From: an uncultured Atopobium sp.
Lineage (GTDB): Bacteria; Actinomycetota; Coriobacteriia; Coriobacteriales; Atopobiaceae
NCBI GenBank assembly: GCA_937997345.1
Contig: CALKTD010000009.1
Coordinates: 62,001-126,000, forward strand
Reading direction: 5' to 3'
DNA length: 64,000 nucleotides
The position numbers and the translations under genes are program-made. Under the pieces are notes generated by a model, which worked only from the letters and a program-made list of their open reading frames with translations, was not told the origin of the DNA and made no database searches. Of this stretch, positions 52,331 to 62,041 are shown piece after piece; position 1 is the stretch's first letter, and every line of letters starts with the position of its first letter.

Positions 52331-53621
52331 GGGCGCGCGTGTTGTAGACCCGCAGCTTAATCTTGACGCGGTACTGGACGTCCGTATTGACGGAGAAACC
52401 ATTGCTGAAGTCGCAGCTACGGTTAAGCCTCAAGAGGGTGACACCGTTATTGATGCAAAGGGCAAGGTGCTTACCCCTGGCCTTGTTGATATGCACGTTC
52501 ACTTCAGAGATCCAGGCTTTGAGTACAAAGAGACCATTGAGACGGGCTCTAGGGCTGCGGTTCACGGTGGCTTTACTGATGTTGCTACTATGCCAAACAC
52601 CAATCCTGTTACTGATAATGGGCCTGCTGTTCGTTTCCAGATTGATCGCGGCAATGAGGTTGGTCTCATTCACGTCCGTCCTATGGGTGCTTTAACCAAG
52701 GGCTCTAAGGGACAAGAGCTTGCTGAGATTGGCAATATGGTTGATGAGGGGGCATCCGCGTTCTCTGACGACGGCCACGGCGTTCAAAGCGCTGGTATGA
52801 TGCGCACCGTTATGGAGTATGTCTCCCAGTTTGACCGCGTTGTTGCTGCTCACTGTGAGATTGAGTCCATCAGTGCTGGCGGCGTTGTCAACGAGGGCCG
52901 CGCAAGCACGCGTCTTGGTATGTTTGGTTGGCCAGCACTTGGCGAGGAGTTGGAGATTTCCAGAGACATTGATCTTTGTCGCCTTACTGGTTGTCCTCTG
53001 CACATCTGCCACATTTCAACGGGCAGGGGAGCAGAGCTGGTTCGTGCAGCCAAGAAGGAAGGCTTGCCTGTTACCGCTGAGGTTTGCCCTCACCACCTCT
53101 TCTTATCTGAGGATGACATCACCGACAACTATAATACCAACCTTAAGATGAATCCACCACTCAGAACTGCTGAAGATGCGCTTGCACTTCAGGCTGCAGT
53201 TGCAGACGGTACGGTTGATTGTATTGTTACCGATCATGCACCTCATGCAGCTCACGAGAAGGACTGTGAGTGGGAAATCTCTTACTTTGGCTGCATTGGC
53301 CTTGAGACCTCGCTGCCTTTGATGGTCACCAATATGGTGCGCACCAATAAGCTTTCTTACACTGGTCTTGTTCGCGCAATGGCCGTTAATCCTCGTCGTA
53401 TTCTGCGTCTTGCACCTGTTAAGATTGCTGCAGGTTACAAGGCTGACCTGACCCTTTTTGACCCAGAAAAGAAGGTTCAGATTACGACAGAGTATTTTGA
53501 GAGCAAGTCCAAGAACTCCGCCTTCATTGGCTCTGAGCTCTATGGTGTTGCAACAGATGTGTTTGTTGATGGCAAGCGAGTTCTTGCTGATGAAGTAGTT
53601 GTTCCTGGAGGGGAAAAGTAA
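52314..53621 (+). CDS. pyrC: Dihydroorotase
   Basis: PyrC cyclises carbamoyl-aspartate to dihydroorotate. The 435-residue amidohydrolase of the Gram-positive class has the metal pair H61-V-H63 (DMHVHFRDPG). Further metal/active-site stretches are AHCEIES, CHISTGRG and CIVTDHAPHAAHEKD. It overlaps pyrB (17 bases) and pyrK (1 base). Confidence 0.96.
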   Translation: MAFLLKGARVVDPQLNLDAVLDVRIDGETIAEVAATVKPQEGDTVIDAKGKVLTPGLVDMHVHFRDPGFEYKETIETGSRAAVHGGFTDVATMPNTNPVTDNGPAVRFQIDRGNEVGLIHVRPMGALTKGSKGQELAEIGNMVDEGASAFSDDGHGVQSAGMMRTVMEYVSQFDRVVAAHCEIESISAGGVVNEGRASTRLGMFGWPALGEELEISRDIDLCRLTGCPLHICHISTGRGAELVRAAKKEGLPVTAEVCPHHLFLSEDDITDNYNTNLKMNPPLRTAEDALALQAAVADGTVDCIVTDHAPHAAHEKDCEWEISYFGCIGLETSLPLMVTNMVRTNKLSYTGLVRAMAVNPRRILRLAPVKIAAGYKADLTLFDPEKKVQITTEYFESKSKNSAFIGSELYGVATDVFVDGKRVLADEVVVPGGEK

Positions 53622-54415
53622 TGCCACTACGTGGAAATGTACAGGTATTTGACTTTACGGTTCTGAGTAATACTCAGGTTGCTCAGAATCTGTATAGAGC
53701 CCAGCTCAAGGTACCAGGTCTTTGTAAGTTTCTAGCGCCTGGTCAGTTTGTAAATGTTAATGTTCCAGGCGATAAGCGCCACATTCTTCGCATTCCGCTG
53801 TCCTTCTCGCTAGCTGATAAAGCAACTGATACGCTCGAGCTTATCTACGCAACGGTAGGTGAGGGTACACGCAGGCTTTCTCAGATGAAGCCTGGCGACA
53901 CTAGCGACATGACTGCTCCTTGCGGCCGCCCCTGGCGCCTTAACGCCTCTAGCAAGAGAAGCGTCCTGGTAGCAGGAGGTGTGGGTATCACACCAATTAT
54001 CGCAGCGGCTCGTAAGCTTACCGAGCTAGGCGTTGAGTTTGACGCGGTCATTGGCGCACAAACTGCCGAGAAGCTCTTTGGAGAAGAAGATCTTCTCGCC
54101 TTAGGCGCACAGAACGTGTACGTTACAACAGATGACGGCTCTAAGGGTACCAAGGGCTTTGTAACAGCAGCTTTAGAGGAGCCTTTGAGCCAAGGTGTTT
54201 GGGACGCTATATATACCTGCGGTCCAGAGCCTATGATGAGAAGCGTCGCCAAGCTTGCAATTGCTCATAACGTTGCCTGCCAGGTTTCTATGGAGCGCAT
54301 GATGAGCTGTGCATTTGGCGCATGCAACACCTGCAATGTCCCACTTGCTAAGGGCGGCTATGCGTCTGCTTGCATGGTTGGACCTGTTTTTGAGGCAAAG
54401 GAGATCGCATGGTAG
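53621..54415 (+). CDS. pyrK: Dihydroorotate dehydrogenase electron transfer subunit PyrK
   Basis: PyrK passes electrons from the PyrD flavin to NAD through FAD and a 2Fe-2S cluster. The 264-residue protein has the ferredoxin-reductase FAD site (RIPLSFSLAD) and nucleotide site (VLVAGGVGITPIIAAAR). The C-terminal cluster CAFGACNTC ... C supplies the iron-sulphur ligands. Its presence marks the neighbouring PyrD as the NAD-dependent type B enzyme. It overlaps pyrD by 7 bases. Confidence 0.94.
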   Translation: MPLRGNVQVFDFTVLSNTQVAQNLYRAQLKVPGLCKFLAPGQFVNVNVPGDKRHILRIPLSFSLADKATDTLELIYATVGEGTRRLSQMKPGDTSDMTAPCGRPWRLNASSKRSVLVAGGVGITPIIAAARKLTELGVEFDAVIGAQTAEKLFGEEDLLALGAQNVYVTTDDGSKGTKGFVTAALEEPLSQGVWDAIYTCGPEPMMRSVAKLAIAHNVACQVSMERMMSCAFGACNTCNVPLAKGGYASACMVGPVFEAKEIAW

Positions 54416-55335
54416 ATCAGGTAAAAATGGCCGTCAATCTTGGCGGCATCCAGATGAAAAATCCTATCAATACTGCTGCGGGTACCTTTGGATATGGCTG
54501 GCAGTTTGAGGGTTTCTACGACGTTTCTCTGCTTGGCGCCATCACTATGAAGGGTGTTGCTCGCGTTCCTTGGGAAGGAAACCCAGCTCCTCGTATGTGC
54601 GAGCTCAACGGCGGCATGATGAACAGCGTTGGCCTTGCCAATCCTGGAGTGGACGATTTTATCGCCCACACTGATGACTACATGAAAGATCTTGAAGGCC
54701 GTGGTACGCGCGTCATCATGCAGATGGCGGCACACTCCGTTCAGGAGATGATTGACGTTGTCGAGCGCCTTGAAGAGCTTAATCCACACATCTCAGCTAT
54801 TGAGCTTAACGTGAGTTGTCCAAATCTCGAGAAGGGCGGTAAGCCCCTCGGTGGTACTCCAGAGCAGGCTACAGAGATTATGAAGGCAGTACGTCCTCTG
54901 ACAAAGCTGCCCATTCTGGTTAAGATGGCCCCCGTCAACGTTGCCGAGATTGGTAAAGCTTTTGAGGCCGCAGGCGCTGACGGTCTTACGTTAATCAACT
55001 CTATTCCAGGCATGTCAATTAATGTCCACACAAGAAAGAGCAGGCTCTCTAAGCCAACTGGCGGCCTTAGTGGTCCTCTTTGCCATAACGCTGCAGTTCG
55101 CATGGTTTGGGAGTGTGCTCAGGCGGTCTCCATTCCTATCTGCGGCGTTGGCGGCGTAGAAACGGGCGAGGATGCTGCAGAGTTTATCCTTGCGGGCGCT
55201 ACGGCTGTCTCGGTGGGTTCTGCAAACCTTTACGACCCAATGTGTGCTCCACGTATTCTGAACGAGCTTGCTGACTGGGCAAAGTCTCAGGGAGTATCTG
55301 ACATCCACGAGCTGATTGGAGCTGTTGAATGCTAA
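54409..55335 (+). CDS. pyrD: Dihydroorotate dehydrogenase catalytic subunit (type 1B)
   Basis: PyrD oxidises dihydroorotate to orotate. The 308-residue FMN barrel has NPINTAAGTFGYG, the region ELNVSCPNLEKGG with the catalytic Cys, and VKMAPVNVAEIGKA. Near the C-terminus are GVGGVETGEDAAEFILAGATAV-type phosphate-binding segments. It pairs with pyrK and overlaps pyrF by 7 bases. Confidence 0.95.
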   Translation: MVDQVKMAVNLGGIQMKNPINTAAGTFGYGWQFEGFYDVSLLGAITMKGVARVPWEGNPAPRMCELNGGMMNSVGLANPGVDDFIAHTDDYMKDLEGRGTRVIMQMAAHSVQEMIDVVERLEELNPHISAIELNVSCPNLEKGGKPLGGTPEQATEIMKAVRPLTKLPILVKMAPVNVAEIGKAFEAAGADGLTLINSIPGMSINVHTRKSRLSKPTGGLSGPLCHNAAVRMVWECAQAVSIPICGVGGVETGEDAAEFILAGATAVSVGSANLYDPMCAPRILNELADWAKSQGVSDIHELIGAVEC

Positions 55336-56060
55336 CAGACGAGCAGGCACGCGACGCCGTTATTGTTGCGCTTGATTGCACAAGAGAAAGAGCTCTGGAG
55401 CTCACCGATCTTCTCGCCGGACATGCACGCTGGGTTAAGGTTGGCATGACGCTTTTTTATCGCTACGGACCCTCGATGGTAGATGAGATGCACGCACGTG
55501 GCTTCAAGGTGTTTCTTGACCTCAAGGTGCACGACATTCCATTCCAGGTCAAAGGTGCTGTCCACTCTGCATCGCTTTCTGGTGCAGACATCTTATCTAT
55601 CCATGGCCTGGGAACCGCTCAGATGATCTCTGCTGGTCGCGAGGGTGCAGAAGAGGCTGCAGCAGAGCGTGGCGTTGATGAGTCTGGCCGCACCAAACTA
55701 GTGGCTATCTCTGTGCTTACCAGCATGGATGAGGATGCACTCCATTCCATTGGCGTAAACAGCTCTATTAAGGATGAAGTTGCTCGTTTGGCGTCTCTTT
55801 CTTATCACGCTGGTGCCGATGGAATTGTTTGTTCGCCTCAGGAAGCACAGGAAATGAGAGAACTTTTGGGACTGAATGCACTTATTGTGACTCCTGGAGT
55901 TCGTCCAGAAGGTGCCGAGAAGGGCGATCAGGTCAGAATTTCCACACCTTCAGCTGCAATTAAGGCTGGAGCAAGCAAATTGGTAGTTGGTAGGCCAATT
56001 ACCTGCGCAAACAATCCAGTTGAAGCATTTGAATCCATCATTTCTGAGCTTAAAAATTAA
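55329..56060 (+). CDS. pyrF: Orotidine 5'-phosphate decarboxylase
   Basis: PyrF converts OMP to UMP. The 243-residue barrel has the catalytic D64-L-K66-V-H-D69 (FLDLKVHDIPF), LIVTPGVRPEGAEKGDQ and VVGRPIT. It is the last gene of the pyr operon. The orotate phosphoribosyltransferase gene pyrE and the carbamoyl-phosphate synthase genes are not in the window. A 163-base gap to mihF follows; it includes a hairpin TTTCGTA/TACGAAA (56185-56205) and no clear terminator. Confidence 0.94.
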   Translation: MLTDEQARDAVIVALDCTRERALELTDLLAGHARWVKVGMTLFYRYGPSMVDEMHARGFKVFLDLKVHDIPFQVKGAVHSASLSGADILSIHGLGTAQMISAGREGAEEAAAERGVDESGRTKLVAISVLTSMDEDALHSIGVNSSIKDEVARLASLSYHAGADGIVCSPQEAQEMRELLGLNALIVTPGVRPEGAEKGDQVRISTPSAAIKAGASKLVVGRPITCANNPVEAFESIISELKN

Positions 56061-56223
56061 CAAAAGTTTTTGGAATTATGGTGAACAGGTGGTTTTTGAT
56101 GCGGAAATATTAAAAAACCCCTTGTAAATAACGTGTTATGTGGCAAACTATTTTGCTGAAGTGCAAAAGGCACATTAAATTGAGTTTCGTATATGAAGTA
56201 CGAAAACGATGTTTGGAGGAACA

Positions 56224-56532
56224 ATGGCTCTACCTACACTTACCGATGAGCAGCGCAAGGCAGCACTTGAGAAGGCAGCTCAGGCTCGTCACGCTCGTGC
56301 AGAGCTTCGCGAGAAGGTTAAGACTGGTAAGGTCTCCCTTAAAGAGGTCCTTGATTCTACCGATCCTATTGCTGAGCGTATGAAGGTTTCCGCTCTTATC
56401 GAGTCCCTTCCTGGCTATGGCAAGGCAAAGGCAGCAAAGATTATGGACGAGCTCGGAATTTCCGCAACTCGCCGCGTTAAGGGCCTTGGCGCTCGTCAGC
56501 GTGAGCAGCTCCTCGAGGCACTGACCAAGTAG
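56224..56532 (+). CDS. mihF: Actinobacterial integration host factor mIHF
   Basis: mIHF is a small nucleoid-associated protein that bends DNA, specific to Actinobacteria. The 102-residue protein has a long basic N-terminal helix (QRKAALEKAAQARHARAELR). The DNA-binding part is LIESLPGYGKAKAAKIMDEL and RRVKGLGARQREQLLE. GGAGGA supports ATG 56224 over an in-frame ATG 5 codons earlier. It overlaps gmk by one base, the order seen throughout Actinobacteria. This gene is a strong clue to the phylum. Confidence 0.95.
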   Translation: MALPTLTDEQRKAALEKAAQARHARAELREKVKTGKVSLKEVLDSTDPIAERMKVSALIESLPGYGKAKAAKIMDELGISATRRVKGLGARQREQLLEALTK

Positions 56533-57110
56533 TGGCTCGTTCAGCCAAACTTTTTGTAGTATCTGGACCGTCAGGTGTAGGAAAAGGAACGCTTGTCTCT
56601 CTGTTGAGGGACAAGCGTCCAAACCTAGGCCTGACGGTTTCGGCTACTACGCGCTCTCCACGACCAGGAGAAGTCGATGGAGTTGCGTATTATTTTCTCT
56701 CCGATGAAGAATTTAAAAAGCGCGTTGATGCTGGTGAATTCCTTGAGTGGGCTCATGTTCATGGCCATTGCTATGGCACGCTCAAATCCGAGGTTGATCG
56801 CCTGATTTCTGCAGGTCAGTCTGTTGTTCTAGAGATTGACGTTCAGGGTGGACTTATGGTCCACAAACAATATCCCAACGCTATTCTCGTCTTTATTAAG
56901 CCACCTTCATTTGAAGAGCTTGAACAGCGTCTTAGAGGTCGCGGTACAGAAGACGAGAAGACCATTTCTACGAGACTTTCTAATGCGTCGCGTGAAATGG
57001 AGCATGCAAACGACTATACTGTTTGCATTGTGAACGACAACCTTGAGACTGCTCTGAGCAAGCTCGAGGAAGTTTTTGATGACTATGAATCAGACGGAGG
57101 TCAGCTTTAA
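56532..57110 (+). CDS. gmk: Guanylate kinase
   Basis: Gmk phosphorylates GMP to GDP. The 192-residue protein has the P-loop GPSGVGKGT (12-20), the GMP-binding SATTRSPRPGEVDGVAYYF, and VLEIDVQGGLMV. The start is GTG, overlapping the mihF stop; its stop overlaps the rpoZ ATG, so mihF-gmk-rpoZ are coupled. Confidence 0.96.
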   Translation: MARSAKLFVVSGPSGVGKGTLVSLLRDKRPNLGLTVSATTRSPRPGEVDGVAYYFLSDEEFKKRVDAGEFLEWAHVHGHCYGTLKSEVDRLISAGQSVVLEIDVQGGLMVHKQYPNAILVFIKPPSFEELEQRLRGRGTEDEKTISTRLSNASREMEHANDYTVCIVNDNLETALSKLEEVFDDYESDGGQL

Positions 57111-57394
57111 TGTCTGTTATTAAGCCTGAGATTGACAGCCTGCTTCAGAAGACTGAGCAGAATCCATTCTTGCTTTGCTCACTTGCTTCTAAGCGTGCTT
57201 GCGATATTAACAATATGCTTCACGGTCAGCACCTGCGTGTAACCGCTGTTCAGGATTTTGATGACATTACTACTGTTGCAAGTGGTAAAGATTCTGTCTC
57301 TATTGCTATGAAAGAGATTAACGACGGTACCCTTGGCTTTGTTAAAGATTCTTTTGACGAGGCAATTAAGGGCGAGAACACCATCGTTTACTAA
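57110..57394 (+). CDS. rpoZ: RNA polymerase omega subunit
   Basis: Omega assists assembly of RNA polymerase. The 94-residue protein has the omega core LLCSLASKRACDINNML, where SKRA and the following helix are the family's conserved part, and a later segment with AMKEINDGTLGF. It follows gmk as in most Actinobacteria and Firmicutes. The sequence is more divergent than its neighbours, but context and core agree. Confidence 0.88.
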   Translation: MSVIKPEIDSLLQKTEQNPFLLCSLASKRACDINNMLHGQHLRVTAVQDFDDITTVASGKDSVSIAMKEINDGTLGFVKDSFDEAIKGENTIVY

Positions 57395-57399
57395 GAGTT

Positions 57400-58644
57400 A
57401 TGACTGAAAGAGTATGTCTGGTTCACTACCACGAAATTGGTTTAAAGGGTAAGAACCGATCCACTTTTGAAAATCAGTTGGTAACAAATTTGCGACGAGC
57501 CCTCCGACACTTTCCAGTGGCGGGGGTTTCTCGCATTTCTGGCTACCTTCTTGTAGAAACCACTGATAAACAAGCAACTGAAGAGCTGCAACATGCTGTG
57601 GCCCAGGTTCCTGGCGTTGCACGTGCTTCTTTGGCGTATCGTTGTGGCTTAGATGAGCAGGAGTTTTGTAACGCCGCCGTGAAGGCGCTGGGGGAGTCCG
57701 GTGACTTTACTACGTTTAAAGTGCATGCTCGTCGTTCCTCAACGGTCTATCCAAAGCATTCCATTGAGATTAACCAGCTTGTAGGCGCAGTGCTTTGCGA
57801 GAATTTCCCTGATAAAAAAGTTCAGATGCATAATCCGGATATGACGGTCTATGTACATGTTGTTCAGGGTAATGCGTATGTTTACGCTGCATCTATTCAC
57901 GGCGTCGGTGGTCTTCCTGTTGGTACTGCGGGCAAGGTTGTATCGCTTCTTTCTAGCGGCATAGATTCGCCTGTTGCCACATGGATGGTTGGACGTAGGG
58001 GAGCTACGGTTATTCCTGTTCACTTCTCTGGACGTCCTATGACTTCCGATACCAGCGAATATCTGTGTCAGGATATCATTGAGGCTCTTGAGCCAGCTGG
58101 TCTTATTGGCAGGATGTACGTTGTACCATTTGGCGAGCACCAGCGTGAGATTTCCCTTGCTGTTCCACAGGCTCTTCGTGTCATTATGTATCGTCGCGTG
58201 ATGTACGTCATTGCACAGAAGATTGCAGAGCTTGAGGGTGCTAAAGCTCTGGTAACTGGTGAGTCACTTGGTCAAGTTGCTTCTCAGACACTTGATAACA
58301 TTGCTGCTGTCAACGAGGCAGTCACCATACCTGTTTTGAGGCCTCTGATTGGCTCTGACAAGCAAGAAATCATCCGTCGCGCCCAAAATATCAACACGTT
58401 TGATATTTCAACGCAGACGGCTCCAGATTGCTGCACATTGTTTATGCCTCGTCGTCCTGAGACTCACGCAAGAATGCGAGAGGTTCTTGAAGCATGGAAT
58501 TCCTTTGACCATGAAGCCATTATTAATGATCTTATGCAGCATATTGAGTATATTGACTTTAGTCAGTGTCCTTCATATAAGCCACCTAAAAAGCTTGCTG
58601 CTCGTCATAAAGAACTTGCTCCTGCAGAGTTTATTGCTGACTAG
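57400..58644 (+). CDS. thiI: tRNA uridine 4-sulfurtransferase ThiI
   Basis: ThiI adds sulphur to U8 of tRNAs and can take part in thiamine thiazole synthesis. The 414-residue protein has an N-terminal ferredoxin-like/THUMP region (LVHYHEIGLKGKNRSTFENQ). The ATP-pyrophosphatase domain has the PP-loop LLSSGIDSPVA near residue 187. The APDCCTLFMPRRPETHA segment is typical of the family. There is no C-terminal rhodanese domain, as in Gram-positive relatives. It follows rpoZ by 5 bases and ends at a strong terminator. Confidence 0.94.
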   Translation: MTERVCLVHYHEIGLKGKNRSTFENQLVTNLRRALRHFPVAGVSRISGYLLVETTDKQATEELQHAVAQVPGVARASLAYRCGLDEQEFCNAAVKALGESGDFTTFKVHARRSSTVYPKHSIEINQLVGAVLCENFPDKKVQMHNPDMTVYVHVVQGNAYVYAASIHGVGGLPVGTAGKVVSLLSSGIDSPVATWMVGRRGATVIPVHFSGRPMTSDTSEYLCQDIIEALEPAGLIGRMYVVPFGEHQREISLAVPQALRVIMYRRVMYVIAQKIAELEGAKALVTGESLGQVASQTLDNIAAVNEAVTIPVLRPLIGSDKQEIIRRAQNINTFDISTQTAPDCCTLFMPRRPETHARMREVLEAWNSFDHEAIINDLMQHIEYIDFSQCPSYKPPKKLAARHKELAPAEFIAD

Positions 58645-58696
58645 GATATCTTCACTGCTCAAAACTTTTGATCGCTTTGCTCAGATGCATTTTTAG

Positions 58697-58725
58697 AATC
58701 CGCCCCGTAAAAGGGCGGATTTTTT
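58697..58725 (+). terminator. Intrinsic terminator after thiI
   Basis: AATCCGCCC (58697-58705) pairs perfectly with GGGCGGATT (58713-58721) around a 7-nt loop, ending in a T run. Confidence 0.92.
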
Positions 58726-58865
58726 ATGCGAGTGGTTTGATAATCTTATTTAGTGCAATTCTGTTCTTGTAAGTTTGTGCAACATATCTGGCAATTGTTG
58801 ATAACTGTGTCAGATTACCAGCAGTTTCAGAACAAGACTATTAGATAAATCTTTAAAAGTAGCGT

Positions 58866-58894
58866 TTCTCATTACACTAATAGTTGAATATAAA
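58866..58894 (+). promoter_or_regulatory. Probable promoter of comEA-comEC-holA
   Basis: TTCTCA (58866-58871) and TATAAA (58889-58894) are separated by 17 bases. They lie 14 bases upstream of the comEA ATG, whose Shine-Dalgarno site GAGGTG is at 58899-58904, so the leader would be very short. Confidence 0.55.
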
Positions 58895-58908
58895 TCTGAG
58901 GTGATTGT

Positions 58909-59661
58909 ATGGCTCAGATTTCAAATAACCGCACTCAAATAATTAATAAATTGATGAGAAGGTTTAATTTATCTCAGCAACAACTCATAGCGGTTGCCGC
59001 TGTAGTTGTCCTAGCTATTGTGTCAGCAGTTGTATTAATTGGAATAATTTCTGCTGGAACATCAGAGTCATTTGATAGATCACATAATCAAGCAGACTCT
59101 ACGCAAGGAGTGACTGTTGCAGAAAATCCACAACATACGGAAGAAGATAATGCTACAGATCAGCCAGGAGCTGATCATAAGATTAAAGAAGCCTCTCCTC
59201 AAATGATGGTTCATGTTGATGGAGCTGTTAAGTCGCCAGGACTTTACGCTCTACAAATGGCAAACCCACGCGTGAATGATGCTATTCAAATAGCAGGAGG
59301 TTTAACTGAAGACGCAAACGGGCAAGGGATTAATCTAGCGTCTCCTGTTGAAGATGGTCAAAAAATATATATACCTAAAAAGGGAGAAGAGCCGCCACCA
59401 GAGATTCCACAGCCAGAGCAAAACAAAGCCACAAGCAATAAGCAAACAAATACGAAGAGAGATAAAAAGACGGTTGTAGATATTAATCGAGCAACTGTAG
59501 AAGAATTAACTAAGCTTCAAGGTGTGGGAGAAGGGCTGGCTCAGCGAATTGTTGCAGACAGACAAAAGAACGGACCTTTTAAAACAACTGAAGATCTGAT
59601 GCGTGTTTCTGGAATTGGCCAGAAAAAGTTTGATCAGCTCAAGGACAATATTCGTGTCTAA
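58909..59661 (+). CDS. comEA: Competence protein ComEA, DNA receptor
   Basis: ComEA binds external double-stranded DNA and hands it to ComEC. The 250-residue protein has a membrane anchor at about 25-48 and a polar linker. An SLBB domain (about 98-160, VHVDGAVKSPGLYAL) and a second linker follow. The C-terminal helix-hairpin-helix pair has VDINRATVEELTKLQGVGEGLAQRIV and LMRVSGIGQKKFDQL. The gene is AT-rich compared with the surrounding core genes. It overlaps comEC. Confidence 0.94.
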   Translation: MAQISNNRTQIINKLMRRFNLSQQQLIAVAAVVVLAIVSAVVLIGIISAGTSESFDRSHNQADSTQGVTVAENPQHTEEDNATDQPGADHKIKEASPQMMVHVDGAVKSPGLYALQMANPRVNDAIQIAGGLTEDANGQGINLASPVEDGQKIYIPKKGEEPPPEIPQPEQNKATSNKQTNTKRDKKTVVDINRATVEELTKLQGVGEGLAQRIVADRQKNGPFKTTEDLMRVSGIGQKKFDQLKDNIRV

Positions 59662-62041
59662 GGTGATAGAACAACCCACTAGGCCTTTTATTCCGTATAG
59701 CCTTTGTGCCTTGCTATTTGTTTGCGTATGGCTGCAAGTTTTTATCGCAAGAAACGTAATGCTTGATACTATTTTGCTTCAGATTTTAGGAAGCTGCATG
59801 GCGGCAGCCTTAGGACTTTGGTATGTAAAGTACGCGCATACCAGCCTTATGACTGTTGGAACGGTTTTACTTTTACTTGTAATTATCTTTATCAAGTCTT
59901 CTTTTATATATGCCAGTCAAATGGCATCGGTAGATCTTTTAGAGTCAACTGCTATACACGATTTTGAATTAGTCGTATCAAGAGATTTAGTCTATAAAAA
60001 TCATGCATGGACTGGTCAGGCAAACGTCATGTACCAGGGTAGATGCATTGGATCTGTGGGGCTACATGCCAAGGAACCATTCTTGCGAGAAACTCATCTT
60101 TGTTGTGAAGGTAGGTTTACACAATATAAAGATAAGGAGTTTTCAGAAGAACAATTTAAGAGAGGAGTACTTGGTTCAATTCAGATAACCAAGGTGAATT
60201 CAAAAACCTATGGAGAGGGAATTATTGGAGAAGTTGCTCAATTTAGAGAAAACTGTATTTCTCAACTCCAACCAGAACAGAGCTTTGGTCGAGCGTTAGT
60301 TGCATGTGGTCTTTGTGCCTATAGGCCTAGCTTGTATAGCTTTAACATTCCTAGAATATTTATGCGTTGCGGTCTAATGCATCTCATTGCAATTTCTAGT
60401 TGTCACATGGTAATTCTCTCTGTTTTCATTGACGCTTTTCTTAAAAAGCTAACGATAAAACCTCTTTTAAGAGGGGTAGTGAATTTATTTTTACTCAGTA
60501 GCTACGCGCTTTTCTGTGGATTACCTGCGTCTGCAATGAGGGCAATACTTCTTGTTGAACAAAAATACGTAATGCAATATGTGGGAAGAAAAAATCATAC
60601 GCTCTCAGCAGTTTCTATCGTTGCATTATTTATGCTTTGTATAGATCCACAGCTAAGTGTGAATATTGCTTTCACTTTGTCTTTAGCATGTATTTTTGGC
60701 ATGAATATCTACGGCGGTCTTGCTCAGTACTATGCAAAAATTGCTTTTCGCATATCTGGATATGGAAAAATACAGAAGATTCTTAGAAAACCGTTTTCTG
60801 ACGTACGAAACACTATGTGTGCCACAACCGTTGCTCAGCTTTCGTGCCTTCCAATTTCTTGCATGTACTTTGGTCATTTTTCTTTACTTGCTCCTCTTTC
60901 AAGTGCGCTGATTACAAGTTTATTTTCTCTTCTGAGCTTATTTGGAATTGGGGCAATAGCTTTATGTTGGTTTAAACCGGCTCAAGATGTTGCTTTCTGC
61001 CTTGTGGATTTTCTTGGTCAGTTTATAGAGACTCTTTCTTCTTTTTTATCCGAAAGATCTTTTGCAAGCGTGTCGTTAACTGACATGAGTTGGATAGTTT
61101 CATTGCTTGTGTTTGCAGCAATGGTGGCTCTTTATGTGTTTTGGCCAAAAGGGAAAAGAGTAGTTTTATCTGGCATTTGTTTGATGGTGTTTATGCTTAT
61201 TTTGGGTTTAAGTATCTACTGGAAATTTTTCTCGCCAACAAGAATTTGTGTGATGGATATTGGTCAAGGTGATGCCATATTGCTCAGTGATGGTGCGCAT
61301 TCTCTGCTTGTAGACACGAGTGTGGGAGATGTGGTTAATGACGCTCTAGAGCGACAACACATCTCATATCTTGATGCTATTTTGCTCACACACCTTGATG
61401 AGGATCATGCTGGTGGCGTGAAGTATATGGTTGGTTCGGTGAAGGCAGGTCGGGTATTAGTTGGAGAAGGAATAACAAAACAAGAAAAACCTGAGCTTCA
61501 GAGAGCTATTCAGAGGATTTCCGGCAGCAGCTCTTATGAAGTTTTATATGGTGATGAATTTGATGTTGGTCGCTTTCATATTCGCGTTGTGTGGCCACAT
61601 AGGGGATACAAAGCTAAAGAAGCTAATAATGCGTCGGTTGAGCTCTATGTGACGTATAACGACGGGCAAAATACCCTAACTACGCTTTTAACGGGAGACG
61701 CTGAAAGAGATCAGACAAAAGAGACGGTGGATTCAGGCGATGTTGGCGATATAGATTTCTTAAAAGTTGGACATCATGGTGCAGCAAAGTCGCTTTATCC
61801 AGAAACTGCTCGTGCGCTAAAACCCGAGGTAGCAATTGCAAGTGCTGGAAAGAATAATCGTTATGGTCATCCTAAACAGGAAGCGGTGGATATCTTAGAG
61901 GGTGTTGGAGCAAGGTTTTATTGCACAAAAGATTATGGAGACGTCACCGTATTTCCCGGAGAACATGGACCTAGGGTAAGTGTGCAACATGCTAAAGTAG
62001 ATACAGATTTAGAGGAGGAAAAAGATGGCGGAGCAGGCTAA
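59654..62041 (+). CDS. comEC: Competence protein ComEC, DNA-uptake channel
   Basis: ComEC carries single-stranded DNA across the membrane. The 795-residue protein has an N-terminal membrane part with a DUF4131-like segment. The Competence domain follows with many membrane helices (about residues 215-520, including GLMHLIAISSCHMVILS and CGLPASAMRAIL). The C-terminal metallo-beta-lactamase-like domain has MDIGQGDAILL and H580-x-D-x-D584-H585 (THLDEDHAGG). GTG at 59654 follows AAGGACA and overlaps comEA by 8 bases; GTG 59663 is an alternative. No comF or late comG genes are nearby. Confidence 0.93.
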   Translation: MSKVIEQPTRPFIPYSLCALLFVCVWLQVFIARNVMLDTILLQILGSCMAAALGLWYVKYAHTSLMTVGTVLLLLVIIFIKSSFIYASQMASVDLLESTAIHDFELVVSRDLVYKNHAWTGQANVMYQGRCIGSVGLHAKEPFLRETHLCCEGRFTQYKDKEFSEEQFKRGVLGSIQITKVNSKTYGEGIIGEVAQFRENCISQLQPEQSFGRALVACGLCAYRPSLYSFNIPRIFMRCGLMHLIAISSCHMVILSVFIDAFLKKLTIKPLLRGVVNLFLLSSYALFCGLPASAMRAILLVEQKYVMQYVGRKNHTLSAVSIVALFMLCIDPQLSVNIAFTLSLACIFGMNIYGGLAQYYAKIAFRISGYGKIQKILRKPFSDVRNTMCATTVAQLSCLPISCMYFGHFSLLAPLSSALITSLFSLLSLFGIGAIALCWFKPAQDVAFCLVDFLGQFIETLSSFLSERSFASVSLTDMSWIVSLLVFAAMVALYVFWPKGKRVVLSGICLMVFMLILGLSIYWKFFSPTRICVMDIGQGDAILLSDGAHSLLVDTSVGDVVNDALERQHISYLDAILLTHLDEDHAGGVKYMVGSVKAGRVLVGEGITKQEKPELQRAIQRISGSSSYEVLYGDEFDVGRFHIRVVWPHRGYKAKEANNASVELYVTYNDGQNTLTTLLTGDAERDQTKETVDSGDVGDIDFLKVGHHGAAKSLYPETARALKPEVAIASAGKNNRYGHPKQEAVDILEGVGARFYCTKDYGDVTVFPGEHGPRVSVQHAKVDTDLEEEKDGGAG

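Noticed and set aside
59603..59653. Earlier start for ComEC inside comEA
   Set aside because: The extra residues come from the out-of-frame reading of comEA; GTG 59654 has a well-placed AAGGACA.
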